The notes beneath the pieces are model-generated. The model searched no databases. It had not been told where the DNA came from and was given only the letters and a program-made list of their open reading frames with translations. The translations under genes were made by a program, and so were the position numbers. A stretch of 64,000 nt of DNA from Nocardia albiluteola (GTDB lineage: Bacteria; Actinomycetota; Actinomycetes; Mycobacteriales; Mycobacteriaceae): contig NZ_JAHKNI010000001.1 of NCBI RefSeq assembly GCF_018860155.1, forward strand, positions 571,333 to 635,332, in the 5' to 3' direction. Below are positions 50,995-59,321 of this stretch, in pieces (within the stretch, counting starts at the first letter, position 1; the number at the start of each line of letters is the position of its first letter).

Positions 50995-52754
50995 CTTCCA
51001 ACATCATTCAGGACCCCGCTACCTTCGAGGTGTTTCGCAATGCGGTCTCGGGCCTTGCCGACGAAATGGCGATCACTATCCTGCGGACCGCTCACTCTCA
51101 AATCGTGGCTTCGAGCATGGACTTCTCGGCGGCGGTCTGCGACAGCAAGGGACGCATCATCGCCCAGGCCAATACGTGCCCGGTCCATCTCGGCTCCATC
51201 CCGGAGGCGATGGACGCAGTGTTGTCCGCCTTCGGTGATTCGATCCACGACGGTGACGTCTATATCCTGAACGACCCTGATCTGGGCGGAATGCACCTGC
51301 CCGACATCTTTGTCATAGCCCCGACCTACCACGACGATCAACTGCTCGGGTTCTCGGTGACCGTGGTCAACCACACCGATGTCGGTGGGTGGGCGGCAGG
51401 CTCGATGGCGGTGCAATCGACCTCGATCTTTGGAGAGGGCATCCAGATCCCGCCATCTCGCCTCACCGACGCGGGAGTCACCAACAGCGCGTTCTTCGAG
51501 CTCATCTTGCGCAATGTGCGAGAGCCCGACATGCTGCGCGGCGACCTGCAATCCCAACTCGCCGCCTGCTACGCCGGAAACGCCGGCCTGCGCGCTTTGG
51601 CAGACAAGCACGGGCGCACCGATTTCGAGCGGCTCACCGACGAATTGCTCGACTATTCAGAAGCTCTCGTGCGGCATGCGCTCACTGAGGCACCGGACGG
51701 CGTTTACGCCTTCGACGACCAGATCGACGACGACGGCCTGGGAAGCGGACCGATCCCCTTCCGAGTCCGTGCCACCATAGCGGGCAGCACCATCGATTTC
51801 GACTTCGCCGGCTCGTCCGACCAGGTGCCGTCGGCGCTCAACGCCACCGCCTCGTTCACCCGCTCGGCGTGCTACGCCTCCGTGCAAGGTGTACTCGGCA
51901 CGGACATCCCCGCTAACAGTGGCTTCTATCGGCCGTTCAGCTTCGAGATCCCCGCTGGTTCGATCCTCAGCGGCCGACGACCAGCTGCCCGCGGCGCTCG
52001 TGGCCTTGTCGCATACCGCATCATCGACACGGTGCTGGGGGCATTGGCTCCCGCGTTCCCCGATCGAGTTCCGGCGGCCGGCGATGGCGGCCCGAACTCC
52101 GTCGCCGTCGGCGTGACCGAATCCCAGGGAACATCCGCCGTGCTGTGGGACATCCTGTGCGGATCGTGGGGCGCGACCCCCACCGGGGACGGCAACGACG
52201 GAATCAGCCCACTGGGAGCCAATCTCGCCAATACTCCCGTCGAGGAGCTCGAACAGTCGGGACATGTGCGAATCGACGGATACGGCTACCTGCCCGACAC
52301 CGGCGGCCCCGGCACCTACCGAGGGGGGTTGTCCACCTTCCGGGACATGACCGTCCTGCACGACGGAGCCACAGTGCAGATCCGTTCAGATCGTCGAACC
52401 TCGCGTGCCTACGGTCTGGGCGGTGGCAAAGAGGGCGCCCCGTCTGCGAACATCCTCGACCCCGGTGCCGCTACCGAACAGTTGCTGCCCGCAAAACCGC
52501 ATCTCACCGTAACCGCGGGATCACGCCACCGACAGGTAACCGCGGGCGGCGGCGGTTATGGCGATCCATTCGAGCGCGATCCACAACGTGTCCTCGACGA
52601 CGTCCTCGACGGCAAAGTCACCGTTGCGGGAGCTCTCCGCGATTACGGAGTAGCCCTCGATTCGTCGAGCACCGCGATCAATAGCGCCGAAACCCGCGTC
52701 GCCCGTGAGCAGCACGTCCGAGCAATAACCCACCCGAAAGAAGCATTATCGTGA
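50991..52754 (+). CDS. hyuB: Hydantoinase/oxoprolinase family subunit B
   Basis: 587 residues from ATG 50991 (ATGA overlap with hyuA). Partner subunit for the ring-opening enzyme: the FEVFRNAVSGLADEMAITILRTAHSQIV start, a segment CPVHLGSIPEAMDAVL, VYILNDPDLGGMHLPDI and the late GGYGDPFERDPQRVLDDVLDGKVT motif typical of HyuB. Full length. Its stop overlaps the GTG of the permease (GTGA). Confidence 0.92.
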   Translation: MTSNIIQDPATFEVFRNAVSGLADEMAITILRTAHSQIVASSMDFSAAVCDSKGRIIAQANTCPVHLGSIPEAMDAVLSAFGDSIHDGDVYILNDPDLGGMHLPDIFVIAPTYHDDQLLGFSVTVVNHTDVGGWAAGSMAVQSTSIFGEGIQIPPSRLTDAGVTNSAFFELILRNVREPDMLRGDLQSQLAACYAGNAGLRALADKHGRTDFERLTDELLDYSEALVRHALTEAPDGVYAFDDQIDDDGLGSGPIPFRVRATIAGSTIDFDFAGSSDQVPSALNATASFTRSACYASVQGVLGTDIPANSGFYRPFSFEIPAGSILSGRRPAARGARGLVAYRIIDTVLGALAPAFPDRVPAAGDGGPNSVAVGVTESQGTSAVLWDILCGSWGATPTGDGNDGISPLGANLANTPVEELEQSGHVRIDGYGYLPDTGGPGTYRGGLSTFRDMTVLHDGATVQIRSDRRTSRAYGLGGGKEGAPSANILDPGAATEQLLPAKPHLTVTAGSRHRQVTAGGGGYGDPFERDPQRVLDDVLDGKVTVAGALRDYGVALDSSSTAINSAETRVAREQHVRAITHPKEALS

Positions 52755-54100
52755 ACACCGATATCCCGGGGGGCTCGGTTCTCGACGACAGAGCACGAAA
52801 GCGCTTGTGGCGCAAGGTAGCACTTCGTATCCTTCCGCTCGTCGGTGTCGCATACATCATCAGCTACATCGATCGGGCGAATCTGGGCTACATCGCCAAA
52901 CCGATGTCGTCCGACCTCGGCCTGTCCTCCGCACAGCTCGGACTAGCCGCAGGCCTGTTCTTCATCGGATACGTCCTGGTGGAAGTACCGAGCAACATGA
53001 TGCTGCGCAAATTCGGGGCCCGGTTATGGATCAGCAGGATCGTCATCACGTGGGGCATGGTCACCGCTCTCACGGGCGCGGTTCATTCACCCGGACAGTT
53101 GTACTTGGCGCGAATCGCCCTCGGATTCGCCGAAGCAGGTCTGGCCGCCGGTATCCTGCTCTACCTGACCCAGTGGTTCCCGAACAAGCAACGCTCCTGG
53201 GCGATGTCAGCGTTCTTTCTGACAATCCCACTCTCAGGTGTCATCGGCGCGCCCATCGCAGCCGTCCTGCTTCAATGGGGCCGAGCTGTATTGGGAATCG
53301 CCGGGTGGCGCTCACTGTTTTTGGTCGAAGGTCTGGTGACCGTCGGGATCGGCATCATTGTTCTGCTGCTGCTGCCGAATCGCCCACAGGACGCCACGTG
53401 GCTGACCGAGTTCGAACGGGACCACATCAGCGCGATCCTCGCCGAGGAAGCTGAAAACCACCAGGACCGTGGAGCATTGAGCGGGATGACCGAGGCATTG
53501 ACCAGCCGGCGGGTGTGGGCGCTGGCCATGGCCTTCTTCGCTGTCGTCTTCGGTCTCTATCCCTTGGCGTTCTTCCTGCCCGCAATGATCAGCAGCTTCA
53601 CGCAGGCCGTTGGTTCGGGCATCTCCAGCGTGCTCCTTGCCGCGATCCCCTCCGCGGTCGCGATCGTCGTCATGCTCGCCTGGTCGCCCGTCGCGCGTCA
53701 CCGAACTGCCGTGTTCTCCACCGCGGTACCGATGGCGATCGGCGCACTCGGACTACTTGCCGCCACCATGACCCACAGCGGTCCACTGTTCATCCTGGCC
53801 GTGTGCGCCAGCGTTTCCGGAATCTACGTTGCGATGGCGCAGTTCTGGCGCATCCCACCGGTCACACTCACCGGAGCGGCAGCCGCTGCCGGCATCGGCC
53901 TGATCAACTCGGTCAGCAATCTCAGCGGATTCATCGGCCCCTATGTCACCGGCGCAATCAAAACTGCCACCGGGAGCTACACCTACGCACTACTGATGAT
54001 TGCGGCCGTCATGGCCTGCGGCCTGGCCATCCTGTTGACCGTCGGTCGCAGGGCCGAGACCGCTGCCCGGACGACGGCAACGCACGAGGTCGGCGCATGA
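52751..54100 (+). CDS. MFS permease (ACS / anion:cation symporter family)
   Basis: 449 residues, GTG 52751 overlapping the hyuB stop. Twelve hydrophobic helices; the first motif, YIISYIDRANLGYIAKPMSSDLGLSSAQLGLAAGLFFIGYVLVEVPSNMML, is the ACS-family N-terminus, and the RARWFPNKQR-like TQWFPNKQRSWAMSAFFLTIPLSGVIGAPI lies on the loop. Presumably imports the substrate of the hydantoinase system, e.g. a dihydropyrimidine- or hydantoin-like acid (inference). Confidence 0.9.
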   Translation: MNTDIPGGSVLDDRARKRLWRKVALRILPLVGVAYIISYIDRANLGYIAKPMSSDLGLSSAQLGLAAGLFFIGYVLVEVPSNMMLRKFGARLWISRIVITWGMVTALTGAVHSPGQLYLARIALGFAEAGLAAGILLYLTQWFPNKQRSWAMSAFFLTIPLSGVIGAPIAAVLLQWGRAVLGIAGWRSLFLVEGLVTVGIGIIVLLLLPNRPQDATWLTEFERDHISAILAEEAENHQDRGALSGMTEALTSRRVWALAMAFFAVVFGLYPLAFFLPAMISSFTQAVGSGISSVLLAAIPSAVAIVVMLAWSPVARHRTAVFSTAVPMAIGALGLLAATMTHSGPLFILAVCASVSGIYVAMAQFWRIPPVTLTGAAAAAGIGLINSVSNLSGFIGPYVTGAIKTATGSYTYALLMIAAVMACGLAILLTVGRRAETAARTTATHEVGA

Positions 54101-54678
54101 TGACTGAACGACACTGCACGACAGCACTTCTGGTCTGCGATGTGCAGACCGGAATCACCCGGGACTTCCCCTTCGCCCGGCCGGTCGTCCCGGTTCTTGC
54201 CACCGCCGTCCCGGCAGCGCGCCGAGCCGGGGTCAAGATCGTCTACGTCCGTGCCGGTCTGCGGTCCAACGCAGCCGATGTGCACCCAAACAACCTGCTG
54301 TTCCAGCAGTTTCATGCACTGGGCACGACCTTTCACGAGAACAACAGTGACACCCACATCGATGGAGACCTCGACATCGACCCCTCGGACGTCGTTGTTC
54401 TCAAACGCCGCACCAATGCATTCGCGGCCACCGACCTGGATCTGGTGTTGCGCAGCAACCACATCGAGCGCACCGTGATCTGCGGGGTCGCCACCTCGGC
54501 GGTGGTCACGGCGACCGTCTACGCCGCCAGTGATCTGGACTACTCGGTCACAGTCCTTGCCGATGCCTGCGCAGACCAGGACCCCGAGCTACACGAACTC
54601 CTCACCACCCGGCTGTTTCCAGCCCGAGGCGTCGAAGTGACGACCACCCACCGCTGGCTCACCGCGCTCACCCTCTAA
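54097..54678 (+). CDS. Isochorismatase-like hydrolase without the catalytic Cys
   Basis: 193 residues, ATG 54097 overlapping the MFS stop. Fold: TALLVCDVQTGITRD with the catalytic Asp, DVVVLKRRTNAFAATDLDLVLR with the Lys, and VICGVATSAVVTATVYAASDLDYSVTVLADACAD where the nucleophile Cys of N-carbamoylsarcosine amidase and nicotinamidase types should be; the position is Val. It cannot then work as a Cys amidase; isochorismatase-type members lack the Cys too. In the operon it could cut an N-carbamoyl intermediate only if the chemistry differs. Confidence 0.88.
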   Translation: MMTERHCTTALLVCDVQTGITRDFPFARPVVPVLATAVPAARRAGVKIVYVRAGLRSNAADVHPNNLLFQQFHALGTTFHENNSDTHIDGDLDIDPSDVVVLKRRTNAFAATDLDLVLRSNHIERTVICGVATSAVVTATVYAASDLDYSVTVLADACADQDPELHELLTTRLFPARGVEVTTTHRWLTALTL

Positions 54679-54782
54679 CACCTACTCCCAGAAGACCATT
54701 CACCGCCCGGGTACTGCTTCATGCCCCGGTTACTTCGTCGCGTCACAACGATGTGAATCCCGATGAGAAGAAGGAAATTACA

Positions 54783-55481
54783 ATGAGGAAAACCGCATTC
54801 ACGGCTGCTTTAGTGGTCACCGGATTAGCCGCGCCGATCGCAACCGCCGCTGCCACTCCGCCTACAGCGCCGGCCGTCAATTACACAGCACGAACCACGA
54901 ACACTTCGACGACGATCAGCACCGATTCAGGTTCGATGGCGGTCGAGAACGGCGTGTTCAAAATCAAAGCGGCGGACGGGACACCGGTTGCGGGAACCGA
55001 ATTGTCATTCCGCGTCGATGATTTCGAATTCCCGATCGTGGCGCAAATCCACGACCGGGTTGCGACACTGACACCTCGGTTCACCCTCGCGGACGCCGCA
55101 TACCGTCCGGTTGCCCTGCCGTTTCAGGACACGTCCCCGTTCAAGACGCCCTACGACCGCGAACAGGCCGCCTGGGGCCGGATGCGGGACACGATCAGCG
55201 TGGGTGCCGTCATCGGCACGCTCGTGGGCGGGCTCGGCGGAGGCGCCGTCGGATGTGTCCTCGGCGGAATCGCCGGTGCGACCGTCGCCGCCGCAACGAT
55301 CGTCGGACTGTTCGGAGCGTTCGTGCCCGCCGCCGCGATCGGCTGCCTCGGCGGCATGATCGCCGTCAGCGCGTTGGGCACCCTCGCGGGCCAGCTGCTG
55401 GTCACCGCACCCACCGCCATCTTGGCGGCCGTGCAGTACTTCACCACGATCAACGAGCCGATGCCGGCCCCGGCCAAATAG
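54783..55481 (+). CDS. Secreted protein with a C-terminal glycine-rich hydrophobic domain (paralogue of 18,456)
   Basis: 232 residues from ATG 54783 behind AAGGAAA. Signal peptide ending near ATAAAT, polar region VNYTARTTNTSTTISTDSG, with LSFRVDDFEFPIVAQIHDRVATLTP (compare LTYQLDKKDWPIAAQVDAG in the paralogue), then from residue 150 glycine-rich hydrophobic helices GAVIGTLVGGLGGGAVGCVLGGIAGATVAAA, with Cys in the same relative places. A strong hairpin follows. The two copies are far apart in the window and not otherwise linked. Role unknown; envelope. Confidence 0.8.
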   Translation: MRKTAFTAALVVTGLAAPIATAAATPPTAPAVNYTARTTNTSTTISTDSGSMAVENGVFKIKAADGTPVAGTELSFRVDDFEFPIVAQIHDRVATLTPRFTLADAAYRPVALPFQDTSPFKTPYDREQAAWGRMRDTISVGAVIGTLVGGLGGGAVGCVLGGIAGATVAAATIVGLFGAFVPAAAIGCLGGMIAVSALGTLAGQLLVTAPTAILAAVQYFTTINEPMPAPAK

Positions 55482-55498
55482 GCCAGAGGTCTACAGCC

Positions 55499-55529
55499 AG
55501 CCGGGATCCGGTCGAGTCGGATCCCGGCT
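55499..55529 (+). terminator. Terminator after the secreted protein
   Basis: 12-bp perfect stem AGCCGGGATCCG/CGGATCCCGGCT around GTCGAGT, 17 bases after the stop. Confidence 0.8.
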
Positions 55530-55573
55530 GACACATGGCCTCGCCACTACACTAATGAGCACGCGGAGGTGGT

Positions 55574-56407
55574 GTGGAACGTCCCCAACCCCGTGTTCGG
55601 GTCAGCTTGTCCAACAATGGTTGTACACGATATGGCAGCGGTGTCGTCAATGCGAGAGTGGTGCTCGAATGCACGACGCCGGAAACCTTCGCTGCTGCTG
55701 TCGCTGCGGTCACGGCTCCGCCCTCCCGCACCGTGCTTGCTGTTCCGTCCGGGCTGTTGAGAGATCTCGAGGTCAGCGGACCGGTCCGCGAACTGATCGA
55801 GCGGCGCGCGGCCGAACTCGTCGCATATCAGAACAGCAAGACCGCGGTAGCCTACGCGGCCGTCGTGCAGGAGGTATGGAAGGCCGAACGGCTCCTGGGA
55901 GATCGAACCGAATTCAGCTCCGCAGTCGCTGAGGGGATGTTCAAGCTCACCGCGTACAAGGATGAGTACGAAGTTGCTCGACTGTTGACCGATCCGGCGT
56001 TCACCGCCGCTGTCGCAACAGAATTCGCCGGTGCAACCACACTGACCTACCGCCTGCACCCGCCCGTCCTCCGGTCACTCGGACGCAAGAAAAAAATCGG
56101 CTTCGGGCCTCGCTCCCACTTTGCGCTCAGGCTGCTCGCAAAAGCAAAGCCATTGCGCGGCACCATCTTCGACCCATTCGGGTATACCGCGATGCGCCGC
56201 ACGGAACGGGCCTTGGCCGACCACTACCGAACGATGGTCCGCAACGCGACACGCTCGCTCACGGACGACACCTACGACACCGCCACAGCGTTGGCACAAA
56301 CGAGCGACCTCATTCGAGGCTACGAATCTGTAAAACTGGCCAGCATCGAGCGCTACCGCCGGCGACTGAACGAACTCGGCTACCAAGCCCCGTCCCTCCC
56401 GCTGTGA
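55574..56407 (+). pseudogene. C-terminal fragment of indolepyruvate ferredoxin oxidoreductase, open reading frame intact
   Basis: 277 residues from GTG 55574 behind GGAGG. From about residue 75 it reads ELIERRAAELVAYQNSKTAV, LTAYKDEYEVARLLTDPAFT, PVLRSLGRKKKIGFGPRSHF, and KPLRGTIFDPFGYTAMRRTERALADHYRTMV: the DUF6537-type C-terminus of the large actinobacterial enzyme (about 1,150 residues). The TPP, ferredoxin and gamma domains are missing. The first 70 residues do not resemble the enzyme. It may be expressed, but it cannot be an oxidoreductase. Confidence 0.8.
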
Positions 56408-56748
56408 ATATCGTGCCCGCACAGCCCGAAAAAGCTGCTCCCGCACCGGCGCAGTTGCCACCTCGGGCGATTCAACCTGGCACGCCGACGTATTCGTCGT
56501 GGTTGAACCGCATCGAGTGCGAGTTCGCCGCGTTGCGGTACTTCGCGCTCAATGAGCACGTCCACGGTGTAGAGGCCGAATCGCGGTGTGTAGCTGCCCC
56601 ATTCGGCACCGACCATCGCAGTCACGCTGAGCAGGACGCGGCGATCGGTGACTACATCCGCTGGCGTAACCAGCACGCCGGACCGGTCCGCGACTTCGCT
56701 GTCGGCTCCAAGATCCGATACCCGGATTACCTACCGAACGTTGCTTGA
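56404..56748 (+). pseudogene. IS630-family transposase, C-terminal remnant with an insertion
   Basis: Starts at GTG 56404 on the stop of the previous fragment. TPTYSSWLNRIECEFAALRYFAL matches the third catalytic region of IS630 transposases; HRSHAEQDAAIGDYIRWRNQHAG and DFAVGSKIRYPDYLPNVA are its end. Between RYFALN and GTDHRSH a 17-residue in-frame insertion interrupts a highly conserved run. The N-terminal two-thirds is absent. Dead element. Confidence 0.75.
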
Positions 56749-56755
56749 CGCGGCA

Positions 56756-57622
56756 CTAGCTGGCCCCCAGCACCTCGCGGAGCCGCTTGCCGAACGCCTC
56801 GGGCTGCCCCGGATATCCCATCTCCGGTCCGACGAAACCGCCATGGTGGCTCGGGAATACGGTCGGCTCCTGCCCGAGTAGCGCCGCGACGGCCGCGGTC
56901 GTGCGTGCGGTGAACGTGCCCGCAGACTCTTCGCCGACGGCGATCACGATCCGGGTCGGGGCCGCGGTCAGGGCGGCGACATCGGGCCGGTACGCGGTGA
57001 CGGCGACCGAACGCTCACTCAGCAGCGGATCGTTGCGGGAGCCGTCATCGTCCGTCGGCATGCCGAACTGGGCGGGATCGGCCGGGGGCTGGGCGAAGAA
57101 GGCATCGGTGAATTCGCCCTGCCACATCGTCAGGGCCATGAACGCCGCCATGCCCGCGCCCATGCCCTTGGCCTGGTACGCGGCGCGCATGTCCGCCAGG
57201 GCTCGCTCGGCGGCCGCGGCGTCGGGGAGCGTGGTGGCGGCCGGCGGCTCGTGCGCGACCAGCGTGGACACGTCCTCGGGGTGGGCCGCGATGAGGGCAA
57301 GCGACGTCACCGCCCCGCCGCTGCTGGCGAATATCTCGACCGGCCCGGCCTCCAGCACCTGGATCACCGCGTGAATATCGTCCGCCTGCACCTCGGGCAC
57401 ATTGTCGTCCCGGCCGTCGGTGCGCGTGCTGCGCCCCAAACCTCTTGGGTCGTAAGTGATTACGGTCCGATCGGGAAACTGCGCGACCAACGCCGCGAAT
57501 CCGTCGGCACACATGGGCTGCCCGATCATCATCAGCGGCGGACGGCCGTCGGCCGGGGGAAGTGGACCGTGCACGTCGTACACGATGTGAGCGCCTGCGT
57601 GATCGAGAGTTCGAGTCGTCAT
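56756..57622 (-). CDS. Alpha/beta hydrolase
   Basis: 288 residues. Core fold with oxyanion segment LMMIGQPMCADGF, the DPRGLGRSTRTDG strand, nucleophile elbow FASSGGAVTSLALIAAHPE, and the end PSHHGGFVGPEMGYPGQPEAFGKRLREVL with the catalytic His. Typical serine hydrolase of about 290 residues with a lid region. Substrate unknown. Downstream of the SRPBCC gene in the same direction. Confidence 0.9.
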   Translation of the reverse strand: MTTRTLDHAGAHIVYDVHGPLPPADGRPPLMMIGQPMCADGFAALVAQFPDRTVITYDPRGLGRSTRTDGRDDNVPEVQADDIHAVIQVLEAGPVEIFASSGGAVTSLALIAAHPEDVSTLVAHEPPAATTLPDAAAAERALADMRAAYQAKGMGAGMAAFMALTMWQGEFTDAFFAQPPADPAQFGMPTDDDGSRNDPLLSERSVAVTAYRPDVAALTAAPTRIVIAVGEESAGTFTARTTAAVAALLGQEPTVFPSHHGGFVGPEMGYPGQPEAFGKRLREVLGAS

Positions 57623-57732
57623 ACCTCTGCAGACGAGGTGTGCCGCCCAAACTCATCGGTCCCGAACAGCGCGGGCGCCACCGCGGGCGCCGAAGCCGCG
57701 CTCTGCCGAGTTGTTCGCCCTCGATCGGCCGA

Positions 57733-58242
57733 TCAGCCGACCGGAACTGCCGGGCGGACTCGGTCGAGCGACGTTCGCAGCATGCGCACCCAGGGTGACC
57801 ACCGGGCGGGTTCGGTCGGCGGATGCCCCACCGTGGTTGCCGCGCGGTCGAGCAGTTCCTCGAGCACGGCGTCGTGCAGCCAGCGGATGGCGAAGGTCCA
57901 CAGTATCCACCCGCGTATCTCGCTGGCCCGCGCGACGACGAGATGCCTGACAACGCAACCACGTTCGCCGCGATCGATGATCTCGAAGGTGTGCGTGCCG
58001 GTGAACGGCATGCTCGGCCCGAAGGTGAATTCGACTGCGCGTCCGGGTTCGTAGGCGGTGCAGGTGTAGCGGTTGGTGCCGTGGCCGCCGTCGGCGCCGA
58101 CCTGCAGAGGCCGATCCAGCACCAGGGCGGGCCAGTGATCGGCGGGCCACAGTGGATTGCCGGGCTCGGCGACGGTGTCGAGCAGGGCTCCCACCTCTTG
58201 TGCGGGGACTGGCAGTTCGCGCTGGTGGATATTCCAGATCAT
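57733..58242 (-). CDS. SRPBCC family protein, divergent from a TetR gene
   Basis: 169 residues from ATG 58242; the frame opens far into the operator region. MIWNIHQRELPVPAQEVGALLDTVAEPGNPLWPADHWPALVLDRPL, the core GTNRYTCTAYEPGRAVEFTFGPSMPFTGTHTFEI, and the C-terminal helix WLHDAVLEELLDRAATTVG. Ligand unknown. Divergent from tetR with two operators in the 61-base gap. Confidence 0.88.
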   Translation of the reverse strand: MIWNIHQRELPVPAQEVGALLDTVAEPGNPLWPADHWPALVLDRPLQVGADGGHGTNRYTCTAYEPGRAVEFTFGPSMPFTGTHTFEIIDRGERGCVVRHLVVARASEIRGWILWTFAIRWLHDAVLEELLDRAATTVGHPPTEPARWSPWVRMLRTSLDRVRPAVPVG

Positions 58243-58257
58243 CGACTCACCCACATT

Positions 58258-58299
58258 CCATACGGTGCCGTATTGTGCAATCCATACGGTACCGTATGG
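58258..58299. promoter_or_regulatory. Two TetR operators
   Basis: CCATACGGTACCGTATGG at 58,282-58,299 is a perfect 18-base palindrome. A near copy, CCATACGGTGCCGTATTG, lies at 58,258-58,275, 24 bases upstream centre to centre. The second ends 5 bases before the tetR start, strong evidence of autorepression. Confidence 0.88.
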
Positions 58300-58303
58300 A
58301 GCC

Positions 58304-58873
58304 GTGACGGAGAAGACGCGACGACTCGGCCGAGAGGATTGGATCGCGGCCGCGCTGGCCGCATTGGCCGAAGGCGGCGTGGGCGCGGTCGCCATCGAAC
58401 CGCTCGCCGCCCGGCTCGGAGCGACGAAAGGCAGCGCCTACTGGCATTTCGCGAATCGGGACGAGTTACTGCGGGCGGCCCTGGAACGCTGGGAACACGA
58501 CGAGACCGACGTCGTGATCGCACTGGTATCAGCCGAGCTGGACCCGGCCGTCGGCCTGCGGACCCTGCTGGGAACCGCGCTGTCGCATCCAGAGGCGAAC
58601 CTTGCGGTCGTGTTGGCGGGTTGCAACGACCCGCTCGTCGAGCCGGTCTTGACCCGAGTCACCAACCGTCGCATCGACTACCTGGCCGAGCTGTTCACCC
58701 GGCTGGGCTTCGGCGACGAGGCGGCCCGGAACCGCGCGACGCTGGCCTATTCGGCGTATCTGGGCATGGGACAGCTGTGGCGGACAGCGCGCGGCGCCCT
58801 GCCCGCGGACTCCGGCGCCTGGGATTCCTATGTCGACGAGACGTGGCGGGTATTGGCCGCGGCCGGCTCCTGA
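58304..58873 (+). CDS. TetR-family regulator
   Basis: 189 residues from GTG 58304 (MTEKTRRLGREDWIAAAL); the frame opens far upstream. HTH VGAVAIEPLAARLGATKGSAYWHFANRDELLRAAL. The C-terminal helices end VDETWRVLAAAGS. Its last 46 bases overlap the convergent membrane protein gene, which is unusual. Represses the SRPBCC gene and itself through two operators (inference). Confidence 0.9.
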   Translation: MTEKTRRLGREDWIAAALAALAEGGVGAVAIEPLAARLGATKGSAYWHFANRDELLRAALERWEHDETDVVIALVSAELDPAVGLRTLLGTALSHPEANLAVVLAGCNDPLVEPVLTRVTNRRIDYLAELFTRLGFGDEAARNRATLAYSAYLGMGQLWRTARGALPADSGAWDSYVDETWRVLAAAGS

Positions 58874-59244
58874 CGCGCGCGGGCGCCGAGAGCGCACAAG
58901 AGGAACGCGGCAATCAGTGTGAGGGTCAATCCGCCGTCCCACGCAACGGTTTTGCCCGCTTCCGCGACACCGCCCTTGCCGAGAAAGTAGATCGCGGTCA
59001 CCGTCAGCGCGAGCTTGTTCGCGATCGTCAGCGCCCAAATCGCGCCGTTGCCGTCAGGCCGGCGCGCCAGCACCGCGAACAGCCCGGCACACAGGAACAG
59101 GCCGTACATACGCCACGCCTGAACCACCAGTGTGTCATTTCCGGCGTGGTGCAGATCGGCGGCGCAGGAGAGAGCGGCGGCCAGTGCCGAGAGAGCGGCC
59201 AGCCAGGCCAATGCCTGTCCGGCCGGGCGAAGCATGCGGAGCAT
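58828..59244 (-). CDS. Four-helix membrane protein
   Basis: 138 residues. Hydrophobic helices at about 10-28, 45-62, 70-92 and 103-120: LAWLAALSALAAALSC, MYGLFLCAGLFAVLAR, IWALTIANKLALTVTAIYFLG and GLTLTLIAAFLLCALGAR. No family recognised. Its 3' 46 bases run antisense to the end of the TetR gene. Confidence 0.7.
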   Translation of the reverse strand: MLRMLRPAGQALAWLAALSALAAALSCAADLHHAGNDTLVVQAWRMYGLFLCAGLFAVLARRPDGNGAIWALTIANKLALTVTAIYFLGKGGVAEAGKTVAWDGGLTLTLIAAFLLCALGARARQEPAAANTRHVSST

Positions 59245-59321
59245 TCCGTCACGATAGCGGTGTCGGCCTCGCCTCGACCCCCGAACGTGGAACCCTACGT
59301 CGTGCGACGCCCGGCCGGAAG

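Noticed and set aside
54097..54678. Call as N-carbamoylsarcosine amidase
   Set aside because: The nucleophile Cys of that activity is not at its position, so only the superfamily is stated.
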